Positions 1 to 8,351 of a stretch of DNA of 64,000 bases are shown one piece after another. Made by a program: the position numbers and the translations under genes. This DNA comes from Gallionella sp. Its GTDB lineage: Bacteria > Pseudomonadota > Gammaproteobacteria > Burkholderiales > Gallionellaceae. Every line of letters starts with the position of its first letter. Position 1 is the first letter of the stretch. The notes beneath the pieces are model-generated. The model was not told where the DNA came from and ran no database searches. It worked only from the letters and a program-made list of their open reading frames with translations. The stretch is taken from positions 61,567 through 125,566 of the forward strand of contig JAQTUP010000007.1 of assembly GCA_028707275.1 (NCBI GenBank). Direction: 5' to 3'.

Positions 1-270
1 TTCACGCAGCGAGCCTACCGCGCTGACCGAGATGATGTCGGTCACCCCCAGCCGCTTCATCGCGTCGATATTGGCGCGAAAGTTGATATCCGAAGGTGAA
101 ATGCGGTGGCCTCTGCCGTGGCGCGGCAAAAACGCGATCGTCTGCCCGGCCAGCTCGCAAAGCAAAATCTCATCCGAAGGCTCGCCAAAGGCCGACTCCA
201 CTTTGACCCAGCGGGAATTTTCCATCCCCTCGATATGATATACGCCACTGCCGCCAATAATTCCCAACAT
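1..270 (-). CDS. mtnP: S-methyl-5'-thioadenosine/thioinosine phosphorylase, N-terminal part (runs off the left edge)
   Basis: About 90 residues are visible. The protein starts [11 protein letters not shown], the glycine-rich phosphate-binding start of the MTA phosphorylase/purine nucleoside phosphorylase family, and continues with LPRHGRGH, the second phosphate-site motif of that family. These enzymes cleave 5'-methylthioadenosine (or its deaminated form) with phosphate, releasing the base and 5-methylthioribose 1-phosphate, in salvage of the polyamine/quorum-signal by-product. The C-terminal part, which would separate MTA from MTI specificity, lies outside the window. The gene lies 34 bp upstream of alr on the same strand, so they may be co-transcribed. 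Confidence 0.88.
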   Translation of the reverse strand, partial: MLGIIGGSGVYHIEGMENSRWVKVESAFGEPSDEILLCELAGQTIAFLPRHGRGHRISPSDINFRANIDAMKRLGVTDIISVSAVGSLRE

Positions 271-304
271 ACCTGAACCCTGTCTTTAAAATCGAAAAAT
301 TTTG

Positions 305-1366
305 TTAAACCACCACCGGCACGCGTGCCGTCACCGCGCACATCAGTTCATAAGCGATGGTCTCGGCTGACGCCGCCACCACTTCGACGGGCAAGCCCGC
401 GCCCCATAACGTGACGACCGAGCCCGCGCAGGCTTTGGGGTACGCCGACAAATCGACACACAACATGTCCATCGAAACGCGCCCCAGCAACGTTGACGGA
501 TAACCATCCACCAGCACGGGCGTGCCGGTTGGCGCATGACGCGGATAGCCGTCCGCATAGCCGCAGGCCACGATGCCGATACGCATGGATCTGTCTGCAC
601 GAAACCTGCCGCCGTAGCCGACTTCATCGCCTGCGAGCAAATCCTGTGTGCCGATGATCCGGCTTTTGAGGGTCATCGCCGGTTTTAACCCCAGTTGCTG
701 CGCGGTGGTATCGCTGAAGGGGGACGCGCCATATAACATGATGCCGGGGCGCACCCAGTCACCATGCGTTGCAGGATAACGCAGCAAGGCGGCCGAATTG
801 GCCTGCGAACGCGCTACCCGATAATCGGCGGCCACCTCATTAAACACGGTGAGTTGTCCTGCGACCCCTCGCGCCTCGTCGGCACAGGCATGATGACTCA
901 TCAGGGTAATCTCGCGCACGGCGGCATGTCGGCGCAGCGCCTCCATGGCGCTGGCCAGAGCCAGGGGCGAAAAGCCCAGCCTGTGCATCCCGCTGTCGAC
1001 TTTAAGCCAGACATCGAGAGCGGCGCGCTTAGGATAGGCGTCCAGCATCTTGATTTGCCATTCGCTGTGAATGACACAGGTCAGTTCATATTCGGCAACG
1101 AGTTCCAGATCGTCCTCGCTGAAAAAACCCTCCAGCAAAAGAACAGTCTGCCGGTATCCTGCCTCGCGCAGACGCACTGCATCCTGAATATCGAGCAGCG
1201 CAAATCCATCCGCATCACTGAGCGCTTCGGCCACACGCAACAGGCCATGACCATAACCATTCGCCTTGATAACGGCCATGATGCGCGCGGATGTGCTGCG
1301 GCGCGCGACATGCAGATTATTCTCAAGGGCATTTTGATCGATATAAACTTGTATGGGACGAGGCAT
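305..1366 (-). CDS. alr: Alanine racemase
   Basis: A 353-residue PLP enzyme that interconverts L- and D-alanine for peptidoglycan. The cofactor lysine is K34 in AVIKANGYGHG, and the second catalytic base is the tyrosine of GYGGRF near residue 250, on the C-terminal beta domain. The frame extends 44 codons further upstream, but MPRPIQVYIDQNALENN matches the family start and the extension looks like untranslated leader. The family is usually 350-370 residues, so the length is normal. It is divergent from lplT across a roughly 100-bp gap. Confidence 0.95.
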   Translation of the reverse strand: MPRPIQVYIDQNALENNLHVARRSTSARIMAVIKANGYGHGLLRVAEALSDADGFALLDIQDAVRLREAGYRQTVLLLEGFFSEDDLELVAEYELTCVIHSEWQIKMLDAYPKRAALDVWLKVDSGMHRLGFSPLALASAMEALRRHAAVREITLMSHHACADEARGVAGQLTVFNEVAADYRVARSQANSAALLRYPATHGDWVRPGIMLYGASPFSDTTAQQLGLKPAMTLKSRIIGTQDLLAGDEVGYGGRFRADRSMRIGIVACGYADGYPRHAPTGTPVLVDGYPSTLLGRVSMDMLCVDLSAYPKACAGSVVTLWGAGLPVEVVAASAETIAYELMCAVTARVPVVV

Positions 1367-1462
1367 GAATCTTGATGTCAGGAGAGGCCGGGAATGACGT
1401 AATGATAGCAGGGGCAGTGCTTTCATGATATAAAACGAACTGATAAAAAATACCTCCGTTGA

Positions 1463-2701
1463 ATGAATATCGGTTTCTACATCATCCTCGCCGCGCAATT
1501 CACCTCTGCGCTTGCCGACAATGCGTTGCTGTTCGCCGCCATCGCCTTATTAAAGGAGTTGCACGCGCCCGGCTGGCACACGCCGGTACTGCAAGAAGCC
1601 TTTGTTTTTTCCTATATCGTATTGGCTCCGTTTGTCGGCGCTTTCGCAGATTCGCTGCCCAAGGGGCGGGTGATGTTTGTCAGCAACAACATCAAAATAC
1701 TGGGCTGCATCGCCATGCTGCTGGGCGTCAATCCGCTGCTGGCCTACGGCCTGGTGGGTCTGGGCGCTGCGGCTTATTCGCCTGCCAAATACGGCATACT
1801 GACCGAATATCTGCCGCCTGAAAAACTGGTGCTGGCCAACAGCTGGATGGAAGGCTTGACCGTGTTAGCCATCGTACTGGGCGCTGTCGTCGGCGGTTTG
1901 CTGATCAGCCCGAAGATTGCCGCCCCGCTGCTGCTGCTGTGGGATGTTCCCGCCCTCAATACCGGTATCGACACGGCGCCTGAACTGGCACTGTCCATCA
2001 TCGTGTTCATCTACTTTGCCGCAGCCCTGTTTAACCTGTACATACCGCGCGTCGAACTCGACCATAAGCCACTGAGCCGAAATCCGATGTTTTTGCTCAG
2101 CGAGTTCTGGCACAATTTCAAACTGTTGTGGAAAGATCCCTTGGGACAGGTCTCGCTTGCCGTCACCACCTTGTTCTGGGGCACCGGTGCGACACTGCGC
2201 CTGATCGTTCTGGGCTGGGCGGCCGTCGCGCTGCACTATGACATGGCCAGCGCCGCCCAACTGACCGCCTGGGTCGCCATCGGCATTGCCATCGGTTCGG
2301 TCCTGGCCGCAAAATTCGTCAGGCTGGAGAACTCGGTCAAAGTGCTGCCCATCGGCATCGCCATGGGACTGGTGGTCTTGCTGATGATTCCTGTGACCAA
2401 CAGCGTGCTGGCTATTTTCCTGTTGATTGCCATCGGGGCGATGGGCGGCTATTTCGTGGTCCCGATGAATGCGCTGTTGCAACATCGCGGCCACCTGCTG
2501 ATGGGCGCGGGCAGCTCTATCGCGGTGCAGAATTTCAACGAAAACCTGAGCATCTTCGCCATGCTGGCGCTGTATGCCGTGATGGAAAAGCTGGAACTGT
2601 CCATCTATTTCATCATCCTGATCTTCGGCCTGATGCTCTCGGGCATTATGGCCGCGCTCTACAAACGACACGGCCACGACCAGGATTCGGGAAAGATTTA
2701 G
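1463..2701 (+). CDS. lplT: Lysophospholipid transporter LplT (MFS)
   Basis: A 412-residue, very hydrophobic protein with about 12 membrane segments. The N-terminus (FTSALADNALLFAA, then FVGAFADSLPKGRVMF between helices 2 and 3) and AAYSPAKYGILTEYLPPEKL are characteristic of LplT, the inner-membrane flippase that brings lysophosphatidylethanolamine into the cytoplasm for re-acylation. In E. coli it is fused or adjacent to the acyltransferase Aas; no aas is visible here, and lplT instead sits next to alr. The stop codon directly abuts a MITE-like repeat. Confidence 0.92.
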   Translation: MNIGFYIILAAQFTSALADNALLFAAIALLKELHAPGWHTPVLQEAFVFSYIVLAPFVGAFADSLPKGRVMFVSNNIKILGCIAMLLGVNPLLAYGLVGLGAAAYSPAKYGILTEYLPPEKLVLANSWMEGLTVLAIVLGAVVGGLLISPKIAAPLLLLWDVPALNTGIDTAPELALSIIVFIYFAAALFNLYIPRVELDHKPLSRNPMFLLSEFWHNFKLLWKDPLGQVSLAVTTLFWGTGATLRLIVLGWAAVALHYDMASAAQLTAWVAIGIAIGSVLAAKFVRLENSVKVLPIGIAMGLVVLLMIPVTNSVLAIFLLIAIGAMGGYFVVPMNALLQHRGHLLMGAGSSIAVQNFNENLSIFAMLALYAVMEKLELSIYFIILIFGLMLSGIMAALYKRHGHDQDSGKI

Positions 2702-2841
2702 CAGGCTGCTGAAAAACGTTATGAGCGATGCGCAGGCAAGGAAAAAAGCGACGAAAAAGCGGAGGTTACATGTGGTAAATGAGCATTTCGAGTCACTTTT
2801 TGACGCAGTATCGGCAAGCGTAATAGTTTTGCAGCAGCCTG
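2702..2841. repeat. MITE-like element with terminal inverted repeats
   Basis: A 140-bp segment starting directly after the lplT stop. Its ends are inverted repeats: CAGGCTGCTGAAAAAC on the left and GTTTTGCAGCAGCCTG on the right, matching at 15 of 16 positions. It contains no reading frame. Terminal repeats with non-coding filler of this size fit a miniature inverted-repeat transposable element; the mobilising transposase is not in the window. Confidence 0.7.
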
Positions 2842-2910
2842 TTAGCGTAACGCCCTCATGCATATACTCCGCACGGGCATAGCGGCTTTGTGACAAACGG
2901 TAACACTTAA

Positions 2911-2980
2911 CCGTTCGTCCTGAGCTTGTCGAAGGACAGTAGTTTAGCCATTCATGGTTCAACAGGCTCACCACGAACGG
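2911..2980. repeat. Imperfect inverted repeat of a dispersed type
   Basis: CCGTTCGTCCTGAGCTTGTC on the left pairs imperfectly with GGTTCAACAGGCTCACCACG followed by AACGG on the right, giving a long stem with a loop of about 20 bases. I recall this sequence type as a common intergenic repeat in proteobacterial genomes. Together with the MITE it fills most of the 431-base gap between lplT and slyX; nothing else is recognisable there. Confidence 0.65.
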
Positions 2981-3132
2981 CTTAACAAAAAAGCTCAATT
3001 TATGAACGTTTGCAGTATAGCTTGCGAGAACAGGATTCCTCGCTCTGCGGGATTTCAAAGGGCATGCTGTTCACTCCGCGTACCGCACACCACCCACCCT
3101 CTGGTCACCAACTTTTTCAGAAGATCCCCCTC

Positions 3133-3339
3133 ATGATTGAAGATCGTTTAGTCAACATAGAAACAAAAATTTCCTTCCAGGAAGACCTGGTAGAGGAGCT
3201 GAATAAAGTTGTCTATCAGCAGCAGCAAAAGCTAAGCCAGCTCGAAGCGATCTGCACATCGCTCGCAAGACACATCCAATCGCTGGCAGAAGCGGGAAAT
3301 GAGAGCAAGCCTGCAAACGAAATGCCGCCTCACTATTAG
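3133..3339 (+). CDS. slyX: SlyX family protein
   Basis: A 68-residue, strongly heptad-patterned protein (RLVNIETKISFQEDLVEELN, then KVVYQQQQKLSQLE) matching the small coiled-coil SlyX family. Its biochemical role is unknown; the name comes from its position next to slyD in enterics, which is not present here. The start MIEDRLVNIE was chosen because all SlyX proteins begin this way; the upstream in-frame codons cover repeat-like leader sequence. Confidence 0.88.
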   Translation: MIEDRLVNIETKISFQEDLVEELNKVVYQQQQKLSQLEAICTSLARHIQSLAEAGNESKPANEMPPHY

Positions 3340-3340
3340 C

Positions 3341-3560
3341 GTCTGATGTTACTGCGTCACATCAGTCGTGTATATAAATCAACTTCGCCGGGGGCAGCCC
3401 TGTCTGCCGACAGGCAGGCCGACTGCTGGCGACTTTCTTTTGAGTCGCCAAAAGAAATGCGACCCCGGCTTGCCGTCCCCGCCTGTCGGCCTTAAGCAGT
3501 GCAGGCGGGGATGTCCTAGACAGTCAGCAAACAACGGGGCTGCGGAACTCGCACGCTGCA
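3341..3560. repeat. Composite hairpin repeat (copy A)
   Basis: The left part (to about 3395) is the reverse complement of 28249-28310: a hairpin ending ACACGACTGATGT, then a run reading GGCGAAGTTGATT and GCTGCCCCCGGCG on the opposite strand. The right part has CCTGTCTGCCGACAGGCAGG, then a GACTTTCTTT...AAAGAAA stem followed by CCCCGGCTTGCC, an order shared with 9240-9545 (reverse strand) and 44860-45000. Short reading frames here are by-products of the repeat. From 3561 to the tRNA at 3826 I see no gene or clear structure. Confidence 0.6.
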
Positions 3561-3825
3561 AAGGAAAGTGGCTACGAGAGGCGATGGTGCAGGGACTGAG
3601 CGTACGCAAGGCGGCGACAGATGCGGCATCAACACCAGCCCTAAGTGGCGACGTCGTTTTCTGTGTGCACAGATAATGCGGCGATCTTGTTCAAATGAGC
3701 CGTGTCGTCGAAGCGAATGAAATATTCTTTCTCGAATCATTCAAAGGGTAACGTCGGTTTTCAGCGAAAAAAATTCGGTCAACCGTTGTAAATAAGCCTG
3801 ACTAATCAGAATGTAGCCATGCGAC

Positions 3826-3900
3826 TGGTGTCCTCGAGTGGAATCGAACCACTAATTGCCCCTTAGGAGGGGGCGGTTATATCCATTTAACTACGAGGAC
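3826..3900 (-). tRNA. tRNA-Arg (anticodon CCT)
   Basis: Read on the minus strand the sequence folds as a full cloverleaf: acceptor GTCCTCG/CGAGGAC, D-stem GTTA/TAAC, anticodon stem GCCCC/GGGGC enclosing CTCCTAA (anticodon CCT), T-arm AGTGG-TTCGATT-CCACT, discriminator A and an encoded CCA. It closely resembles the E. coli tRNA reading AGG codons. Confidence 0.95.
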
Positions 3901-3995
3901 AGCGGACGCTATTCTACCGGAAATGCGCTGTAATCAAAAGCCCCACACTGGTATCATGCGCACCTTCTGCGAATTCCTGTGAAAAAGAGGCTAAA

Positions 3996-4541
3996 ATGAA
4001 GTGGTTCGCAATTGCAGCCGCAATGATTATTATCTCGGCACTGTTTGTCGCGCGCGCGGCGCGCGCGGGCGATCTGCCCGAACTGGGCAGCCCTGCACCT
4101 GACTTCATGCTGCCTGACCAGCACGGGGTACAGCACGCCTTGCATGAGTATCGCGGCAAATGGCTGGTATTATATTTTTACCCGAAAGACGACACCCCGG
4201 GCTGCACACAGGAAGCCTGTGCATTTCGCGATGATTTGCATCAGCTGACCGAAATGGGCGCACAAGTGATAGGCGTGAGCGTGGACGATCGCGACAGTCA
4301 TGCAAAATTTGCACAAAAGTATCATTTGCCGTTTCCGTTGCTGGCGGACAAGAGCGGCGAAATTGCCGACAGCTATGGCGCCTTGTTGAATCTTGGCATC
4401 ATAAAGCTGGCACGGAGATTTACCTTTTTAATTGATCCCGAAGGCAAGATTCGCCGCGAGTATCTGAGCGTGGACACATCGAACCATTCCAAAGAAATTA
4501 TCGAAGACTTGAAGCAAATAACAAAAAAGGAGAAACAATAA
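3996..4541 (+). CDS. Bcp-type thiol peroxidase with N-terminal signal/anchor
   Basis: A 181-residue AhpC/TSA-family protein of the Bcp (PrxQ) subfamily. The peroxidatic cysteine is C70 and the resolving cysteine C75, five residues later in PGCTQEACAFRD, the 1-Cys/atypical 2-Cys spacing of PrxQ. Unlike cytosolic Bcp it starts with a hydrophobic stretch (residues 2-18) followed by AARAGD, so it is probably exported or membrane-anchored and reduces peroxides in the periplasm. The stop codon overlaps the start of the next gene (TAATG), so the two are translationally coupled. Confidence 0.87.
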   Translation: MKWFAIAAAMIIISALFVARAARAGDLPELGSPAPDFMLPDQHGVQHALHEYRGKWLVLYFYPKDDTPGCTQEACAFRDDLHQLTEMGAQVIGVSVDDRDSHAKFAQKYHLPFPLLADKSGEIADSYGALLNLGIIKLARRFTFLIDPEGKIRREYLSVDTSNHSKEIIEDLKQITKKEKQ

Positions 4542-4996
4542 TGCTGGCTCGTATCAATCTGTTCATGGCATGGTTCCTGATTCCGCAGACACTGGCAATG
4601 GGCTTTGTGGCCGTAGTGGGGCGTATCCTGCTCGAACTGCTGGGTGTCAACACGCATGAAGGCGATATCCCGGGCAGACTGGTGGGCGCAGTGCTGTTGT
4701 TTGGCATCGTCTACCTGATCATGCATTTCCGGGGTTCTTTGCCGCCTGAAGGCAAGCCCGCAGGAAAGGGCTATCAGTTCGGTCAACGCCTGGTGCTGGC
4801 GGCAAACTGCCTGGCATCCTTGTTTTGTCTTTATCAGTTCAGTCAATTTTTGATTGAAAATCACGACGTAAGACTGGTGCTGAACGGTTTTACCGACGCG
4901 TTCGGCTACTGGGTGATGGCGCTGTGGGTCATAGGCTTCTCCTTCCTCTATCAATCTTCATTACCTCAATCCTTGATCCTCGATCCTACAAAATAA
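4541..4996 (+). CDS. Small integral membrane protein of unknown function
   Basis: 151 residues with about four hydrophobic segments (roughly 4-27, 45-62, 86-105, 121-140). I do not recognise a family. It is coupled to the peroxiredoxin upstream (TAATG) and to uup downstream (TAATG), so the three genes form a tight operon. A role in supporting the periplasmic peroxidase is possible from position only. Confidence 0.75.
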   Translation: MLARINLFMAWFLIPQTLAMGFVAVVGRILLELLGVNTHEGDIPGRLVGAVLLFGIVYLIMHFRGSLPPEGKPAGKGYQFGQRLVLAANCLASLFCLYQFSQFLIENHDVRLVLNGFTDAFGYWVMALWVIGFSFLYQSSLPQSLILDPTK

Positions 4997-6903
4997 TGCC
5001 ATTTATCACACTAGACAAAGCCAGCCTGGCCTTCGGTCACGTAGCACTGCTCGACCATGCCGATTTTCAACTCGATGAAGGAGAGCGCGTAGGACTGATC
5101 GGTCGCAACGGCGGCGGAAAATCGAGCATGATGCGCGTACTGGCAGGACAAGGCACGCTCGATGACGGGCTGGTGTGGCGCCAGCCTTCCGCGCGTATTT
5201 GTTTCGTCAGCCAGGAACCTGTGCTCGATCCTGAAGACAGCGTATTTGATGCCGTGGCAAAGGGACTGGGCAATCTGCAAAAACTGCTGCACGATTATCA
5301 CCATGTCTCGCACCAGTTAGGCGAGCCGGACGCGGATTTCGACAAACTGCTAGAAGAGATGCAGCACTTGCAGACCCAGCTCGAAGCGCAGGACGGCTGG
5401 TCGGTACAGGCCAGAATCGAGACGGCCATCGCCAAACTGGACCTGGATCCTGACCGTCTGGTAGGCAATCTATCAGGCGGACAACGTAAACGCGTGGCGC
5501 TCGCGCAAGCGCTGGTCGCAGAGCCCGATGTACTGATTCTGGACGAGCCGACCAACCATCTGGATTTTTCCTCTATCGACTGGCTCGAAGGCCTGCTCAA
5601 TAATTTTGTCGGCAGCGTGTTGTTCGTCACCCATGACAGACGTTTTCTGGATAACGTCGCCACGCGTATCGTCGAACTTGATCGCGGCAAACTGGCAGGC
5701 TTCCCCGGCAACTTCACCGCCTATCTTGCGCTAAAAGAACGCATGCTGGCCGATGAAGCGGTGGTGAATGCCAAATTCGACAAGGTGCTGGCTCAGGAAG
5801 AGGTGTGGATACGCCAGGGCGTCAAGGCGCGTCGCACCCGCAACGAGGGGCGCGTGCTGCGTCTGGAACAACTGCGCCGCGATCGTTCGGCTCGCCGCGA
5901 GAAAGTCGGCAAAGTCGAGATGACCGTGGATACGGGTGAGCGTTCAGGCAAGCTGGTCGCAGAACTGTCCAATGTCAGCAAGGCTTACGGCGGCCGCACG
6001 CTGATCAACGATTTTTCCTGCCGCATCCAGCGCGGCGACAAGATCGGTCTGTTAGGCCCCAACGGCGCGGGCAAGAGCACGCTGCTCAAGATCATTCTGG
6101 GTGATATTGAGCCTGATTCAGGCCAGGTGAAGCTGGGTACCAAGATGACAGTCGCCTATTTCGATCAGCTGCGCGAGCAGCTCGATGAAAACATGACACT
6201 GGCCGATACCATCAGTCAGGGAGCTGATTTCGTGGAAATCGGCGGACAGCAAAAACATGTCATCAGTTATCTGGGCGACTTCCTGTTCCCGCCGGAGCGC
6301 GCAAGATCCCCGGTCAAAAGCTGTTCGGGCGGCGAGCGCAACCGGCTGCTGTTAGCACGCCTGTTTACGCAACCGGCCAACGTGCTGGTGCTAGATGAAC
6401 CGACCAATGATCTGGACATCGAAACGCTGGAACTGCTCGAAGAGCTGCTCGCGCAATACGACGGTACTTTGTTTCTGGTCAGCCATGACCGCGCCTTCCT
6501 CGACAACGTCGTCACCCAGGTGATCGCCTTCGAAGGCGACGGGAAACTGGTCGAATACGTAGGCGGTTACGAGGACTGGGTGCGTGTACAAAAATATCAG
6601 GCCGCGGCGGCACTAGCCAAACCGGCCGTGTCCCCCCCTCCTCGCCCGGCAGTTCAGCCCGCTGAAAAACCGAAAGTTTCCTCCAAACTCAGTTACAAGG
6701 AAACACAGGAACTGGAAGCTTTGCCCGGGCGCATCGAAGCGCTGGAAAAGGAGCAGATCGACATCAATGCCCATCTGGCGGACGGCACGATATTCCGCAA
6801 CGATGCACGCCGCGCCAAGCAGTTGCAGGCGCGCAACGAGGCCATCGAAGCCGAAGTGCTGGCGATCATGACACGCTGGGAAGAACTGGAAAAGCGCAGC
6901 TAA
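4996..6903 (+). CDS. uup: ABC-F ATPase Uup
   Basis: A 635-residue soluble protein with two ABC cassettes: Walker A GRNGGGKSS at about 36-44 and GPNGAGKST near 352, signatures LSGGQRKR and CSGGERNR, and Walker B LILDEPTNHLD and LVLDEPTNDLD. The linker between cassettes and a charged, coiled C-terminal domain (last 80 residues) match Uup. ABC-F proteins act on ribosomes rather than as transporters; Uup mutants in E. coli affect transposon excision precision. The start overlaps the preceding stop; an upstream in-frame methionine would lie inside the previous gene. Confidence 0.93.
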   Translation: MPFITLDKASLAFGHVALLDHADFQLDEGERVGLIGRNGGGKSSMMRVLAGQGTLDDGLVWRQPSARICFVSQEPVLDPEDSVFDAVAKGLGNLQKLLHDYHHVSHQLGEPDADFDKLLEEMQHLQTQLEAQDGWSVQARIETAIAKLDLDPDRLVGNLSGGQRKRVALAQALVAEPDVLILDEPTNHLDFSSIDWLEGLLNNFVGSVLFVTHDRRFLDNVATRIVELDRGKLAGFPGNFTAYLALKERMLADEAVVNAKFDKVLAQEEVWIRQGVKARRTRNEGRVLRLEQLRRDRSARREKVGKVEMTVDTGERSGKLVAELSNVSKAYGGRTLINDFSCRIQRGDKIGLLGPNGAGKSTLLKIILGDIEPDSGQVKLGTKMTVAYFDQLREQLDENMTLADTISQGADFVEIGGQQKHVISYLGDFLFPPERARSPVKSCSGGERNRLLLARLFTQPANVLVLDEPTNDLDIETLELLEELLAQYDGTLFLVSHDRAFLDNVVTQVIAFEGDGKLVEYVGGYEDWVRVQKYQAAAALAKPAVSPPPRPAVQPAEKPKVSSKLSYKETQELEALPGRIEALEKEQIDINAHLADGTIFRNDARRAKQLQARNEAIEAEVLAIMTRWEELEKRS

Positions 6904-7082
6904 CAATTTGGCATTAATAACCAATAAGTTATTAATGCCGAAATGACGACAGCGGCTGTAACGAGCAAAATACAACCTTTTCCTACGTTGCTGCGTTTCT
7001 TGAAAAAATTACAACTTTCCGTTCTAGATTGTGTATATTACTTGCTCATTAAGCGGCTAACTTCCAAGACTAAAGGAATTTT

Positions 7083-8351
7083 GTGTTAAGAAACCTGACA
7101 ATTCATGGATTCAAGTCTATACGCCAAAAAACAGAGATTGAGTTTGGGAAAGTTAATCTCTTTATTGGTGGCAATGGCGTAGGGAAATCGAACGTTTTAG
7201 AAGCGCTAGGAATGCTTAGCGCTTGCTTTGGGGCTGACATTACAGCAAACGAACTGCAAAAAAAGGGCGTTCGTCTGTCTGTTCCTACGTTATTTAAATC
7301 TGCATTTAAAAACTCCGATCTTAGAATTAATTTTGATCTTAATGCAAAATGGGACCACAACGTCGAATATGATGTATCAATTTCAGCAAGTGAAAATTCT
7401 GAGGAGTTAAATTTTTTTTCCGAACATTTATGTGTAAATGGAGAAAAAATTATAGGTCGAAGCAATCATGGTTTTTCTGTAAAAGGCGGGATTGATAAAC
7501 GACTTATAAAGGACTTAAAAAAAACCAGAGGACTATGGGATCGATTTCAGGACATTATTCCACCCTCTCCCGATTTAGAAAACCAACTCAATACGCTTGC
7601 AAAATTTGCAATTTATTCCCCACAAACGGCATTTCTGCGTGGCACTGATATAGAAGCCAACCCTGTCAAACCACTTGGTTTAAATGGTGGAGGATTGGCT
7701 AATGCTGCAAATGCGCTAATGTTATTTTTGGATAGCTTAAAAAAAGACCCAGTTCGAACTAAGTTGCTCATAGAAGTTATTGACGTTGTATGGACTCCTG
7801 GCTGGACAGACAAAATTGATGTGAACAAAAGAGATCCATCTCTTGTTTCTTCTCAGGTTAAAACGCAGGATGCAACTTTATATTTCAGAGATAAACATAT
7901 GAATATAAAAAGAAACCATCTATCTGCCTACGACAGCTCAGAAGGAACACTCTATCTGCTTTTTGTTGCAGTACTGCTATTACATCCAGAAGCGCCAAAA
8001 ATCTTTGCCTTGGATAACATTGATAATGCGTTGAATCCGTCTATCACGAAAAAACTACTAGAAACTATAATCAAGACTGCATGTAATGACGAATTTCGTT
8101 CTAACAACATAGGTCCTGAACAGGTTTTTTTAACCAGCCACAACCCTACCTCATTGGATGCCTTTGATATTTTCGAGGACGACCAAAGAATATTTGTAGT
8201 GTCGCGTGACAAGCAAGATGGTTCCACAAAAATTGACCGTCTCCAACCCCCAAAAAACACAACCAAAGCGGACTGGATCAAGGCTGCAGGCGGAAAAAAT
8301 CTTTCTGAACTTTGGATTGAAGGGAAGATAAAAGGGGCTCTCGGGATATGA
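7083..8351 (+). CDS. OLD/SMC-like AAA ATPase, first gene of a putative defence pair
   Basis: A 422-residue ABC-type ATPase of the AAA_21/OLD kind. The N-terminus MLRNLTIHGFKSIR is the usual RecF/SMC-like start and Walker A GGNGVGKS lies at 29-36. A signature-like SSEGTL lies near 282-287, and FALDNIDNALNP, near 310, occupies the Walker B position. There the usual DE is DN. The last segment, VFLTSHNP, is the H-loop. Start is GTG with AAAGGAA seven bases upstream. The region is much richer in A+T than its neighbours, implying acquisition. It overlaps the next gene by 4 bp. Such ATPases pair with TOPRIM or RloB-like effectors in phage-defence systems; function here is inference. Confidence 0.85.
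   Translation: MLRNLTIHGFKSIRQKTEIEFGKVNLFIGGNGVGKSNVLEALGMLSACFGADITANELQKKGVRLSVPTLFKSAFKNSDLRINFDLNAKWDHNVEYDVSISASENSEELNFFSEHLCVNGEKIIGRSNHGFSVKGGIDKRLIKDLKKTRGLWDRFQDIIPPSPDLENQLNTLAKFAIYSPQTAFLRGTDIEANPVKPLGLNGGGLANAANALMLFLDSLKKDPVRTKLLIEVIDVVWTPGWTDKIDVNKRDPSLVSSQVKTQDATLYFRDKHMNIKRNHLSAYDSSEGTLYLLFVAVLLLHPEAPKIFALDNIDNALNPSITKKLLETIIKTACNDEFRSNNIGPEQVFLTSHNPTSLDAFDIFEDDQRIFVVSRDKQDGSTKIDRLQPPKNTTKADWIKAAGGKNLSELWIEGKIKGALGI

Noticed and set aside
764..1375. 203-codon plus-strand frame inside alr
   Set aside because: Antisense to alr, with no family resemblance and no ribosome site.
1865..3058. 397-codon frame on the minus strand across lplT
   Set aside because: It runs antisense through a clear MFS gene and the MITE; composition (Q, H, R rich) is that of a shadow frame.
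3368..3676. 102-codon frame in the gap after slyX
   Set aside because: Lies within a dispersed hairpin repeat; its proline/cysteine-rich translation reflects the repeat.
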